A stretch of 9,087 nt of DNA from contig JBBQFB010000162.1 in NCBI GenBank assembly GCA_038321545.1, forward strand, positions 1 through 9,087, in the 5' to 3' direction. The notes under the pieces were generated by a model. That model was not told the DNA's origin. It saw only the letters and a program-made list of their open reading frames with translations, and made no database searches. Position numbers and translations under genes: made by a program. This DNA comes from VFJZ01 sp038321545 (GTDB lineage: Bacteria > Actinomycetota > Thermoleophilia > Gaiellales > F1-60-MAGs149). Shown piece by piece: positions 1 to 6,000 of this stretch (the stretch's first letter is position 1; every line of letters starts with the position of its first letter).

Positions 1-22
1 CTGATCTGACATCTCAGAGCTT

Positions 23-138
23 TCCGGTGGCTATGGCGAGGGGGATACACCTCTTCCCTTTCCGAACAGAGCAGTTAAGCCCCTCAGCGCCGATGGTACT
101 TGGTCCGCAAGGACCTGGGAGAGTAGGTCGCCGCCGGA
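23..138 (+). rRNA. rrf: 5S ribosomal RNA
   Basis: The first eight bases (TCCGGTGG) pair with the last eight (CCGCCGGA) to form helix I of 5S rRNA, giving a molecule of about 116 nt, the normal size. Internal hallmarks are present: CCGAACAGAGCAGTTAAGC (loop B/helix III region), GCGCCGATGGTACT, and the terminal hairpin TGGTCCGCAAGGACCTGGGAGAGTAGGTCG. The orientation is plus. It is presumably the last gene of an rRNA operon whose 16S and 23S genes lie left of the window. Bases 1-22 are then the 23S-5S spacer and contain a small inverted repeat (TCTGA, CATC, TCAGA at 5-18). The ends may be off by one or two bases because helix I could add a neighbouring T. Confidence 0.96.
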
Positions 139-147
139 TTCTACGTT

Positions 148-183
148 CGTCGAGGCCGGCACCTTCGGGTGCCGGCCTCGACG
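148..183. terminator. Perfect UUCG-capped hairpin, likely rRNA operon terminator, possibly bidirectional
   Basis: Bases 148-163 and 168-183 are exact reverse complements (16 bp) closed by a C(UUCG)G tetraloop at 164-167, one of the most stable RNA hairpin caps. It begins 10 nt after the 5S end and lies 12 nt beyond the stop of the convergent minus-strand gene at 196. It could therefore stop transcription from both sides. No run of T follows on either strand, so it is not a textbook intrinsic terminator. It could instead work with Rho, as an RNA 3'-end stabiliser, or as a U-less hairpin terminator. Confidence 0.8.
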
Positions 184-195
184 TCGTCCTGGGGC

Positions 196-819
196 CTACA
201 CGGCGTCGTGCGCCGAGCCGGCGAACGCCAGCGGCACGTTGAAACACTCGAGCCGCCAGCCGGGCACGTGGATGACGGTCAGGCTGCCGTGCACGAGCGG
301 TGCTACGCCGCGACGCGCGTCGCGCCAGTCGCCGCCGGCGGCGTGCGCGACGGCGGCGCGGATCACGCCGCCGTGCGCGAACACGGCGACGACGTCGTGG
401 CTGGCATACGCGCCGGCGACGCGCTCGAGGGCTTCGACGACCCGGTCCTGGAGCTCGGCGAAGGTCTCGCCGCCCTCCCAGGAGGTCTCGCCCCCCTCGT
501 GGCGGCCGACGGCGCCCGGCTGGGCGGTCAGGATCTCGCTGCGCTTTCGGCCCGTCCACGACCCCGTGTCGATCTCGCGCAGCGTCGGGTCGATGACGAT
601 CTCGAGCCCGCACCGGGTGGCAGTGGGCGCCGCCGTGTCGATCGCGCGGCTCAGGTCGGACGCGTGGATGGCTACCGGTCGCAGCGCCGCGACGGACGGC
701 GCGATCTCGGCTGCCTGCTGGCGCCCGAGGTCGTTCAGCGGCCGGTCGCTGTGGCCCTGCCAGCGTTGCTCGGCGTTCCAGTCGGTCTCGCCGTGTCGCA
801 GGAGGTGCAGGCGCGCCAT
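196..819 (-). CDS. Histidine phosphatase family protein (phosphoglycerate mutase-like)
   Basis: This 207-residue protein belongs to the branch-1 histidine phosphatase superfamily. Family hallmarks are visible: the N-terminal LLRHGETDWN with nucleophile His9 and Arg8, the SDLSRAIDTA motif with phosphate-binding Arg58, LREIDTGSWTG with Glu82 as likely acid, and VFAHGGVIRA with the second His149. The length suits the small monomeric phosphatases (GpmB, CobC, PhoE, acid-phosphatase types) rather than the roughly 250-residue dPGM glycolytic mutase. The substrate cannot be told from sequence, and cofactor-phosphate hydrolysis is a possibility. The start at 819 puts the RHGE motif at residue 8, as in relatives. 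A longer in-frame reading runs to 1089 but lies antisense to the next gene. It is transcribed convergently with the rRNA operon and divergently from the reductase at 854. There is no clear ribosome binding site, and a TAGGGT box ends 11 nt upstream, suggesting a very short leader. Confidence 0.92.
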   Translation of the reverse strand: MARLHLLRHGETDWNAEQRWQGHSDRPLNDLGRQQAAEIAPSVAALRPVAIHASDLSRAIDTAAPTATRCGLEIVIDPTLREIDTGSWTGRKRSEILTAQPGAVGRHEGGETSWEGGETFAELQDRVVEALERVAGAYASHDVVAVFAHGGVIRAAVAHAAGGDWRDARRGVAPLVHGSLTVIHVPGWRLECFNVPLAFAGSAHDAV

Positions 820-829
820 GTCGCGCAAC

Positions 830-841
830 ACCCTATACGCT
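830..841. promoter_or_regulatory. Overlapping divergent -10-like boxes
   Basis: The 34-bp gap between two divergent genes contains ACCCTATACGCT. On the plus strand TATACG (834-839) or TACGCT (836-841) fits a -10 element. With TACGCT the expected transcription start is about 848, exactly at an in-frame GTG six bases before the ATG of the reductase. On the minus strand TAGGGT (835 to 830) predicts a start near 823, four bases before the ATG at 819. No recognisable -35 element is present on either side, so this rests on -10 matches and geometry only. If right, both messages are leaderless or nearly so, and the two promoters compete for the same DNA. Confidence 0.4.
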
Positions 842-853
842 GCCGCCGTGGAC

Positions 854-1615
854 ATGGGACTGGCTGGCCGCCGCGCGCTCGTGACGGGCGGGACGAAGGG
901 CATCGGCGCCGCGATCGCCGCCGGACTTGTCGCAGAGGGCGCACGCGTCGTCATCGTCAGCCGCGGCGGCGGGGCGGCCGCCGGCTGCGAGCTCTCCATC
1001 TCGGCCGACCTGGCAGAGCGGGGAGCGCCCGAACGCGCCGTCGCCGAGGCGGTCGCGGCGCTGGGCGGTCTCGACGTGCTCGTGAACAACGTCGGCGTCG
1101 CGCGCCAGGTGTCGTTCGACGACCTGGACGACGAGGACTGGCAGGCAGCGTTCGACCTGAACGTGATGAGCTACGTGCGTGCCATCCGGGCCGCGCTGCC
1201 GCACCTCCGGGCGTCCGACCAGGCCCGGATCGTGAACGTGTCGTCGACCGCCGGCAAGCGACCGTCGACGGGCATGCCCGACTACACGGTCACGAAGGCC
1301 GCGGTGCTGTCGCTGTCGCGGCTCGTGGCCGACCTCGAGGCGAGGAACGGCGTGCTCTGCAACGCGATCTGCCCCGGCCCGGCGCTGACGCCGGCGTGGC
1401 TCGCGGCGGGGGGGCTCGCCGATCAGGTGGTGGCCCGCACCGGCCAGGATCGCGAGGCCGTGCTGGCCGGCGTGGCGGCCGGCAGACCGCTGAACCGGAT
1501 GGCCGAGCCGGACGAGATCGCACGGGTCGCGGTGTTCCTCTGCTCGGCCGCCGCGTCCTACGTGACGGGCGCTGCGTGGGGCGTCGACGGCGGCACGGTG
1601 CCGGTCATCATCTGA
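854..1615 (+). CDS. SDR family NAD(P)-dependent oxidoreductase
   Basis: This is a 253-residue classical short-chain dehydrogenase/reductase. It has the Rossmann glycine motif TGGTKGIG (residues 11-18), Asp52 for adenine contact, NNVG (78-81; usually NNAG), structural Asn103, catalytic Ser131 in VNVSSTAG, and YTVTK with Tyr144 and Lys148. PGPALTP follows the active site, and a C-terminal YVTGAAWGVDGG closes the fold. The spacing of Ser131 to Tyr144 (13) is standard. Arg37 after the second strand suggests NADP(H) preference. The family reduces or oxidises carbonyl/alcohol substrates, resembling 3-oxoacyl-ACP reductases, but the substrate is unknown. The ATG at 854 was chosen because the fold starts at once. 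In-frame GTG 848 (possible leaderless start) and ATG 818 (weak GGAGG 12 nt upstream, but overlapping the divergent gene) are alternatives. The citramalate synthase gene follows after 39 nt. Confidence 0.93.
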   Translation: MGLAGRRALVTGGTKGIGAAIAAGLVAEGARVVIVSRGGGAAAGCELSISADLAERGAPERAVAEAVAALGGLDVLVNNVGVARQVSFDDLDDEDWQAAFDLNVMSYVRAIRAALPHLRASDQARIVNVSSTAGKRPSTGMPDYTVTKAAVLSLSRLVADLEARNGVLCNAICPGPALTPAWLAAGGLADQVVARTGQDREAVLAGVAAGRPLNRMAEPDEIARVAVFLCSAAASYVTGAAWGVDGGTVPVII

Positions 1616-1638
1616 CCGGTTTTCCCCCCGCCGCCGAG

Positions 1639-1657
1639 TACCCTTCAATGGAGGATG
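1639..1657 (+). promoter_or_regulatory. Possible -10 box and abutting GGAGG at citramalate synthase start
   Basis: TACCCT at 1639-1644 fits TAnnnT and would start transcription near 1651, four bases before the ATG at 1655. The GGAGG at 1650-1654 touches that ATG directly, so it cannot act as a normally spaced ribosome binding site for it. No downstream in-frame start uses it either, because codon 2 onward is already the conserved enzyme. No -35 match was found. The evidence is weak, but it points to a (near-)leaderless message or to read-through from the reductase gene. Confidence 0.25.
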
Positions 1658-3238
1658 GCGGAGCGGGTTCACATCTACGACACGACGCTGCGCGACGGCA
1701 TGCAGCGGGAGGGAATCTCGCTCTCCGTCAGCGAGAAGCTGCAGGTCGCGCACCTGCTCGACCTGCTCGGTTGCGGCTACATCGAGGCCGGCTTCCCGGC
1801 CTCCAACCCGAAGGACGGAGAGCTGTTCGAGCAGCTCGAGAAGGAGACGTTCCTGACCGCCCGCGTCGCAGCCTTCGGCATGACGCGCCGCAAGGACATC
1901 CGCGCCTCCGACGACGAGGCGCTGCGCGTGCTGGTGGAGTGCTTCGCTCCCGTGATCACGCTGGTCGGTAAGACCTGGGACCTGCACCTCGACAAGGTGG
2001 TACGTGTCTCACGCGACGAGAACCTTGCGATGATCGGCGACTCCGTGCGGTTCTGCGTCGAGCAGGGCAAGGAGGTCGTCTACGACGCCGAGCACTTCTT
2101 CGACGGGTACGCGTCGGACCGCGACTACGCGCTGCGCTGCCTCCAGACCGCCGCCGAGGCCGGCGCGGCGAACGTGACCATCTGCGTCACCAACGGCGCG
2201 ACGCTGCCCACGCACGTCGCTGCTGCCGTTGCCGACGTGCACGCCATCCTGGGGTCGGCGGTGGCGCTCGGCATCCACACGCACAACGACGCCGAGTGCG
2301 CGGTCGCGGGCTCGGTGGCCGCCGTCGAGGCCGGCGCGCGGCTCGTGCAGGGCACCATCAACGGCTACGGCGAGCGGTGCGGGAACGCGAACCTGATCGC
2401 GATCATCCCGAGTCTCGAGCTCAAGCTCGGCTACGCGTGCATCGGGCCCGAGCGCCTCGCGCGCCTGAGCCAGATCTCGCACGAGGCCGCCGAGATCTGC
2501 AACCTGCAGCCCGACGCGCACGCGGCCTACGTCGGTCGCAGCGCGTTCGCGCACAAGGGAGGCATGCACGTCGCCGGCATGCAGGCCGACGTGCGCACCT
2601 TCGAGCACGTCGACCCGGGCGTCGTGGGCAACTCGCGCACCGTGCTCGTCTCAGAGCTGTCCGGCAGGGGGACGGTGCGCGAGAAGGCGGCCGAGTTCGG
2701 CGTCGAGCTGGACGCCGCGGCCGTCGACCGCGCCCTCGAGCGGCTGAAGGCGCTCGAGCACCGCGGCTACGCCTTCGAGGCCGCAGATGCGTCGTTCGAG
2801 CTGCTCCTGCGGACGGAGGCGGGGGAGATCGATCCGTTGTTCGCGCTCGAGGCGCTGCGCGTGATCACCGAGAAGCGCGCCGACGGACGCGTCGAGACGG
2901 AGGCCACCATCAAGCTGCGCGTGCGCGGCGAGCGCGTCGTCCAGACGGCCGAGGGCAACGGCCCGGTGAACGCCCTCGACGCCGCGCTGCGCGCGGCGCT
3001 GACGCGGCATTACCCCGAGCTGGGGCGGATCGAGCTGTCCAACTACAAGGTCCGCATCCTCAACCCGCACAGCGGCACCGGGGCGGTCACGCGCGTCATC
3101 CTCGACACCACCGACGGACACCACGAGTGGGCCACGGTCGGCGTGTCCTCGAACATCATCGAGGCCTCGTGGGAGGCGCTCGTCGAGAGCCTCACCTACG
3201 GCGTGCGTCTGCGCCTGACGGCGCCCACGAGGGCCTGA
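1655..3238 (+). CDS. cimA: Citramalate synthase
   Basis: A 527-residue enzyme of the isopropylmalate/homocitrate/citramalate synthase family. It is expected to condense acetyl-CoA with pyruvate to (R)-citramalate, the threonine-independent entry to isoleucine. The TIM-barrel opens with DTTLRDGMQ (Asp9 metal ligand, Arg13 catalytic). HTHND gives His208 and His210 as metal ligands, and QGTINGYGERCGNANL (232-247) with Asn244 is a CimA-type signature. AFAHKGGMHV (298-307) lies in the linker. The C-terminal region from about 380 to 520 (TIKLRVRGE, NGPVNALDAALR, YKVRILN, VGVSSNIIEASWEAL) is the LeuA-type dimer/regulatory domain, usually the site of end-product inhibition. The long form and these motifs favour CimA over LeuA. 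One oddity is residue 178, which is Val in CVTNGATLP where relatives normally have Asp (CDTNGG). Its TGA overlaps the ATG of the next gene by one base (TGATG), implying translational coupling. Confidence 0.88.
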   Translation: MAERVHIYDTTLRDGMQREGISLSVSEKLQVAHLLDLLGCGYIEAGFPASNPKDGELFEQLEKETFLTARVAAFGMTRRKDIRASDDEALRVLVECFAPVITLVGKTWDLHLDKVVRVSRDENLAMIGDSVRFCVEQGKEVVYDAEHFFDGYASDRDYALRCLQTAAEAGAANVTICVTNGATLPTHVAAAVADVHAILGSAVALGIHTHNDAECAVAGSVAAVEAGARLVQGTINGYGERCGNANLIAIIPSLELKLGYACIGPERLARLSQISHEAAEICNLQPDAHAAYVGRSAFAHKGGMHVAGMQADVRTFEHVDPGVVGNSRTVLVSELSGRGTVREKAAEFGVELDAAAVDRALERLKALEHRGYAFEAADASFELLLRTEAGEIDPLFALEALRVITEKRADGRVETEATIKLRVRGERVVQTAEGNGPVNALDAALRAALTRHYPELGRIELSNYKVRILNPHSGTGAVTRVILDTTDGHHEWATVGVSSNIIEASWEALVESLTYGVRLRLTAPTRA

Positions 3239-4257
3239 TGCCGGACGCCGGCGGTCCGGTCGCCACGCGCTTCGAGCGGCGCCTGCGCGACGAGGAGGAG
3301 CGGCGTCTCGCGCCGGAGGCGGTGCGCTCGTACGAGACGCTCGGCCGCGTGCTCGACGAGGAGGAGTGCTCCCTGCGCACGCCCTTCCAGCGCGACCGCG
3401 ACCGCATCATCCACGCGAAGGCATTTCGCCGGCTGATGCACAAGACGCAGGTGTTCATCGCGCCCGAGGGCGATCACTACCGCACCCGCCTCACGCACAC
3501 CCTGGAGGTCGTCGGGATCGCCCGCTCGGTGGCCCGCGCCCTGCAGCTGAACGAGGATCTGACCGAGGCGATCGCGCTCGGCCACGACCTCGGCCACCCA
3601 CCGTTCGGACACGCCGGCGAGGAGGCGCTGTCCGACGCGCTCGAGGCCGCCACGGGCCGGCGGTTCCGCCATAACGAGCACTCGCTGCGCATCGTCGAAC
3701 ACCTCGAGCGCGACGGCCGCGGTTTGAACCTCACGCACGAGGTCCGCGACGGCATCCTCAACCACACCGGCCCGGCCGCTCCGGCCACGCTGGAGGGCAG
3801 GATCGTGAAGCTGGTCGATCGCGTCGCGTACATCAACCACGACATCGACGACGCGATCCGGGCCGGCGTGCTGGCGGCGGAGCGTCTGCCGGCGGCGGAG
3901 GTGGCGCTGCTGGGAGCCACCGCAGCACGCAGAATCGATCAATTCGTCCACGATCTTGTTGAAAACTCGTCCCAGATCCGCGATATTCTCCTAACCCCCC
4001 GTATGAGCGAGAGTCTGCTGACGCTGCGCGCCTTCATGTTCGAAGAGGTCTACCTGCGCCCTGAGGGCGACGATGAACGTCGTCGCGTACGGCACGTCGT
4101 CGCGTCGCTGTTCGCCTACTTCCTGGGCGCGGAGCCCGATGCGGCGCCCGCCACGGTCACCCGGGTGGTCGACCACGTCGCCGGCATGACCGACCGCTAC
4201 GCGCTGCGCACGTACCGCGACCTGTTCGAGCCGGAGGGATGGGCGTTCCAGCCATGA
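3238..4257 (+). CDS. dgt: Deoxyguanosinetriphosphate triphosphohydrolase-like protein (dGTPase, HD domain)
   Basis: A 339-residue HD-superfamily protein of the dGTPase type. The family cleaves dNTPs to deoxynucleoside plus triphosphate and so tunes the dNTP pool. Visible features are RDRDRIIHAKAFRRLMHKTQV (52-72), a conserved substrate/oligomer segment; TRLTHTLEV with metal ligand His87; GHDLGHPPFGHAGE with the His116-Asp117 doublet; HNEHSLRIVE; and DRVAYINHDIDDA with the fourth ligand Asp202. The length matches the shorter type-2 subfamily (about 330-420). The start overlaps the preceding stop as TGATG, and the stop overlaps the primase ATG as ATGA. Around codons 230-260 the codon choice turns AT-rich (GAT CTT GTT GAA AAC ... 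GAT ATT CTC CTA), unlike the rest of the gene; a promoter-like sequence sits there. Specificity for dGTP over other dNTPs is not provable from sequence. Confidence 0.93.
   Translation: MPDAGGPVATRFERRLRDEEERRLAPEAVRSYETLGRVLDEEECSLRTPFQRDRDRIIHAKAFRRLMHKTQVFIAPEGDHYRTRLTHTLEVVGIARSVARALQLNEDLTEAIALGHDLGHPPFGHAGEEALSDALEAATGRRFRHNEHSLRIVEHLERDGRGLNLTHEVRDGILNHTGPAAPATLEGRIVKLVDRVAYINHDIDDAIRAGVLAAERLPAAEVALLGATAARRIDQFVHDLVENSSQIRDILLTPRMSESLLTLRAFMFEEVYLRPEGDDERRRVRHVVASLFAYFLGAEPDAAPATVTRVVDHVAGMTDRYALRTYRDLFEPEGWAFQP
3959..3987 (+). promoter_or_regulatory. Internal sigma-70-type promoter inside dgt, for dnaG-rpoD
   Basis: TTGAAA (3959-3964, five of six matches to the -35 consensus) is separated by exactly 17 bp from GATATT (3982-3987, four of six to the -10 consensus). 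TATTCT at 3984-3989 is an overlapping alternative with a 19-bp spacer. The predicted start is near 3994, about 260 nt before the primase ATG. The surrounding 80 bp are clearly AT-richer than the flanking gene, and rare AT-ending codons are used, as expected if the coding sequence is bent to hold a promoter. Experimental activity is not shown by sequence alone. Confidence 0.5.
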
Positions 4258-5993
4258 ACGCGGTCGGCGGACGGATCAGCCAGGCGACCATCGACGCCGT
4301 GCGCGAGCGGGCCGACCTGGTCGAGCTCGTCGAGGCGCGCACCGGCCCCGGCCGGCCGTCGCGCGGCCAGATGATGCTGCGCTGCCCGTTCCACGACGAG
4401 CGCACGCCGTCGTTCCACGTCCACCCGGGCGACAAGCTCTACAAGTGCTTCGGGTGCGGCGAGCAGGGCGGCCTGTTCGACTTCGTGCGCAAGCTCGAGA
4501 ACCTGTCGTTCCCGGAAGCCGTCGAGTGGCTGGCCGACCGCTACGGCGTCGAGGTGGAGCGCGAGGACCTGTCGCCGGGCGACCGCGACCGGCTCACCCG
4601 GGCGAAGCGCGCCGACGGCCTGCTGGACGACGTGGCGACGTTCTACGAGCGCTATCTCGAGAGCGCCAAGGAGAGCGAGGCGGCGCGCGCCTACCTCGCC
4701 GATCGGGGTGTCTCGGCCGCGTCGATCGCGCGGTTCCGCCTCGGGTTCGCGCCGTCCGACTGGGACCGCGTCGCACGCTCGGCGCTCTCCAAGGGCTATC
4801 CGACGGAGCTCCTGTACGAGGCCGGCATCTCGTCGCAGGGCCGGCAGGGGCCGATCGACCGGTTCCGCGGCCGCATCACGTTCCCGCTGTGCGATGCCCG
4901 CGGCCGCGTGCGCGGGTTCGGCGCCCGCGTGATGCCGGGCGGGGAGGGGCCGAAGTACCTGAATAGCCCCGAGTCGGAGATCTTCAAGAAGAGCCGGATC
5001 CTGTACGGCCTGCACCATGCGCGCGCGGCGATCGCGAAGCGTCATCGCGCGATCGTGGTCGAGGGCTACACCGACGTGATCGCGCTCCACGCGGCCGGCT
5101 TCGAGGAGTCCGTCGCGGCCATGGGCACCTCGCTGACGGAGGAGGGCGTCCGCGAGCTGCGTCGCCTGGCCGACGCCGTGCTGCTGTGCTTCGACGCCGA
5201 CGCGGCCGGTCAGGAGGCGGCCCTGCGCGGCATGGAGATCGCCGAGCGCAGCGGCCTGCGGGTGCGGATCGTGGCGCTGCCCGCGGGCGAGGACCCGGCC
5301 GACATCCTGGCCCGCGGCCCCGAGGCGTTCGAGGCGGCGCTGGCGGCGGCACAACCGGTGCTGGCGTTCCGCATCGGCCGCGCGCTCGATCTCGCGAACG
5401 GCGACGAGGGCCCCGACGCCGCCTACGCGGCCTGCCGGCGCATCCTCGCGGCCGCCGCTCCCGGTCCCGAGCGTGACGAGCAGGTGCGCCTGGTGTCGAG
5501 CGCGCTGCGCCTCGGCGCCGACTCGGCCGCCAACCTGGTTCCCGGTCGCGCGCGCGGGCCGCGGATGCCCGATGCGTCCGTCATCCGCGCCCCGGCCGAC
5601 CAGCGCCGGACGGCGCACCACCGCCTGCTGGCGGCCTCGCTGGTCGCGCGGGTCGAGCCGGACGAGAGCGACGTGTCCCCGCTTGCCACCTGGGTGCGCG
5701 CGCGGATCGCCGGTACGGCCGACGCCGTGCCCGAGGGTCTGGAGGGCGACATCGCAACGGTGCTCACGTTCGCCTCGAACTACGACGAGGGCGACGACGG
5801 CCGGGGCGCGGCGCGCGGCGATGTCGAGAATTTCCGCCGCAGCCGACGTATCACGGAGATCGATGACGCTATCGCCGTGCTAAAGGCGCAGGCCGAAAGC
5901 ACCGAATACACCCGTGCGCAGCAAATCACGCTGAACGAGTTGCAACGCGAGAAGGCAGCCCTGCGCGACCAAGTCCGTAGCGCTGCCACCTAG
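4254..5993 (+). CDS. dnaG: DNA primase
   Basis: A 579-residue bacterial primase that makes RNA primers for lagging-strand synthesis with the replicative helicase. The N-terminal CHC2 zinc-binding domain has CPFH (Cys44, His47) and CFGC (Cys65, Cys68). The catalytic core follows, with FRGRITFPLCDARGRVRGF (204-222) and KYLNSPES (234-241). The TOPRIM domain has VVEGYTDV (Glu270) and FDADAAG with Asp314 and Asp316 as metal ligands. The C-terminal region (about 450-579) is the divergent helicase-interaction domain and ends in a charged helix. Length is near the usual 580-640. The chosen ATG overlaps the dgt stop as ATGA. An in-frame ATG at 4239 adds five residues, but its GGAGGG lies only 1 nt away, whereas the same GGAGGG is 16 nt from 4254. 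Translational coupling is the likeliest mode. The last 160 bases shift toward AT-ending codons. The sigma gene follows after 7 nt. Confidence 0.97.
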   Translation: MNAVGGRISQATIDAVRERADLVELVEARTGPGRPSRGQMMLRCPFHDERTPSFHVHPGDKLYKCFGCGEQGGLFDFVRKLENLSFPEAVEWLADRYGVEVEREDLSPGDRDRLTRAKRADGLLDDVATFYERYLESAKESEAARAYLADRGVSAASIARFRLGFAPSDWDRVARSALSKGYPTELLYEAGISSQGRQGPIDRFRGRITFPLCDARGRVRGFGARVMPGGEGPKYLNSPESEIFKKSRILYGLHHARAAIAKRHRAIVVEGYTDVIALHAAGFEESVAAMGTSLTEEGVRELRRLADAVLLCFDADAAGQEAALRGMEIAERSGLRVRIVALPAGEDPADILARGPEAFEAALAAAQPVLAFRIGRALDLANGDEGPDAAYAACRRILAAAAPGPERDEQVRLVSSALRLGADSAANLVPGRARGPRMPDASVIRAPADQRRTAHHRLLAASLVARVEPDESDVSPLATWVRARIAGTADAVPEGLEGDIATVLTFASNYDEGDDGRGAARGDVENFRRSRRITEIDDAIAVLKAQAESTEYTRAQQITLNELQREKAALRDQVRSAAT

Positions 5994-5996
5994 GAG
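5992..5996 (+). promoter_or_regulatory. Ribosome binding site for the sigma factor gene
   Basis: AGGAG overlaps the TAG stop of dnaG and lies 4 nt before the GTG at 6001. It is the only well-formed Shine-Dalgarno sequence at a gene start in this cluster, and it fixes the GTG as the sigma start. Confidence 0.65.
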
Positions 5997-6000
5997 TTCC

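Noticed and set aside
14..613. Arg-rich open frames over the 5S rRNA and phosphatase (both strands)
   Set aside because: They are shadows of an rRNA gene and of the phosphatase frame, with low-complexity Arg/Pro products.
820..1089. N-terminal extension of the histidine phosphatase up to 1089
   Set aside because: It adds 90 residues absent from the family, lies antisense to the reductase's Rossmann fold, and the RHGE motif belongs near the N-terminus.
169..1971. 600-codon plus-strand frame from the terminator hairpin into citramalate synthase
   Set aside because: It is out of frame with two well-supported genes, has no recognisable motifs and an Arg-rich low-complexity product.
833..1987. 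384-codon minus-strand frame opposite the reductase and citramalate synthase
   Set aside because: Its His/Arg/Gln/Val-rich composition has no motifs and is typical of the antisense of GC-rich genes. Both genes on the other strand are unmistakable.
4197..5621. 474-codon minus-strand frame opposite dnaG
   Set aside because: It is antisense to a primase with complete zinc and TOPRIM motifs. The length is explained by high GC suppressing stop codons.
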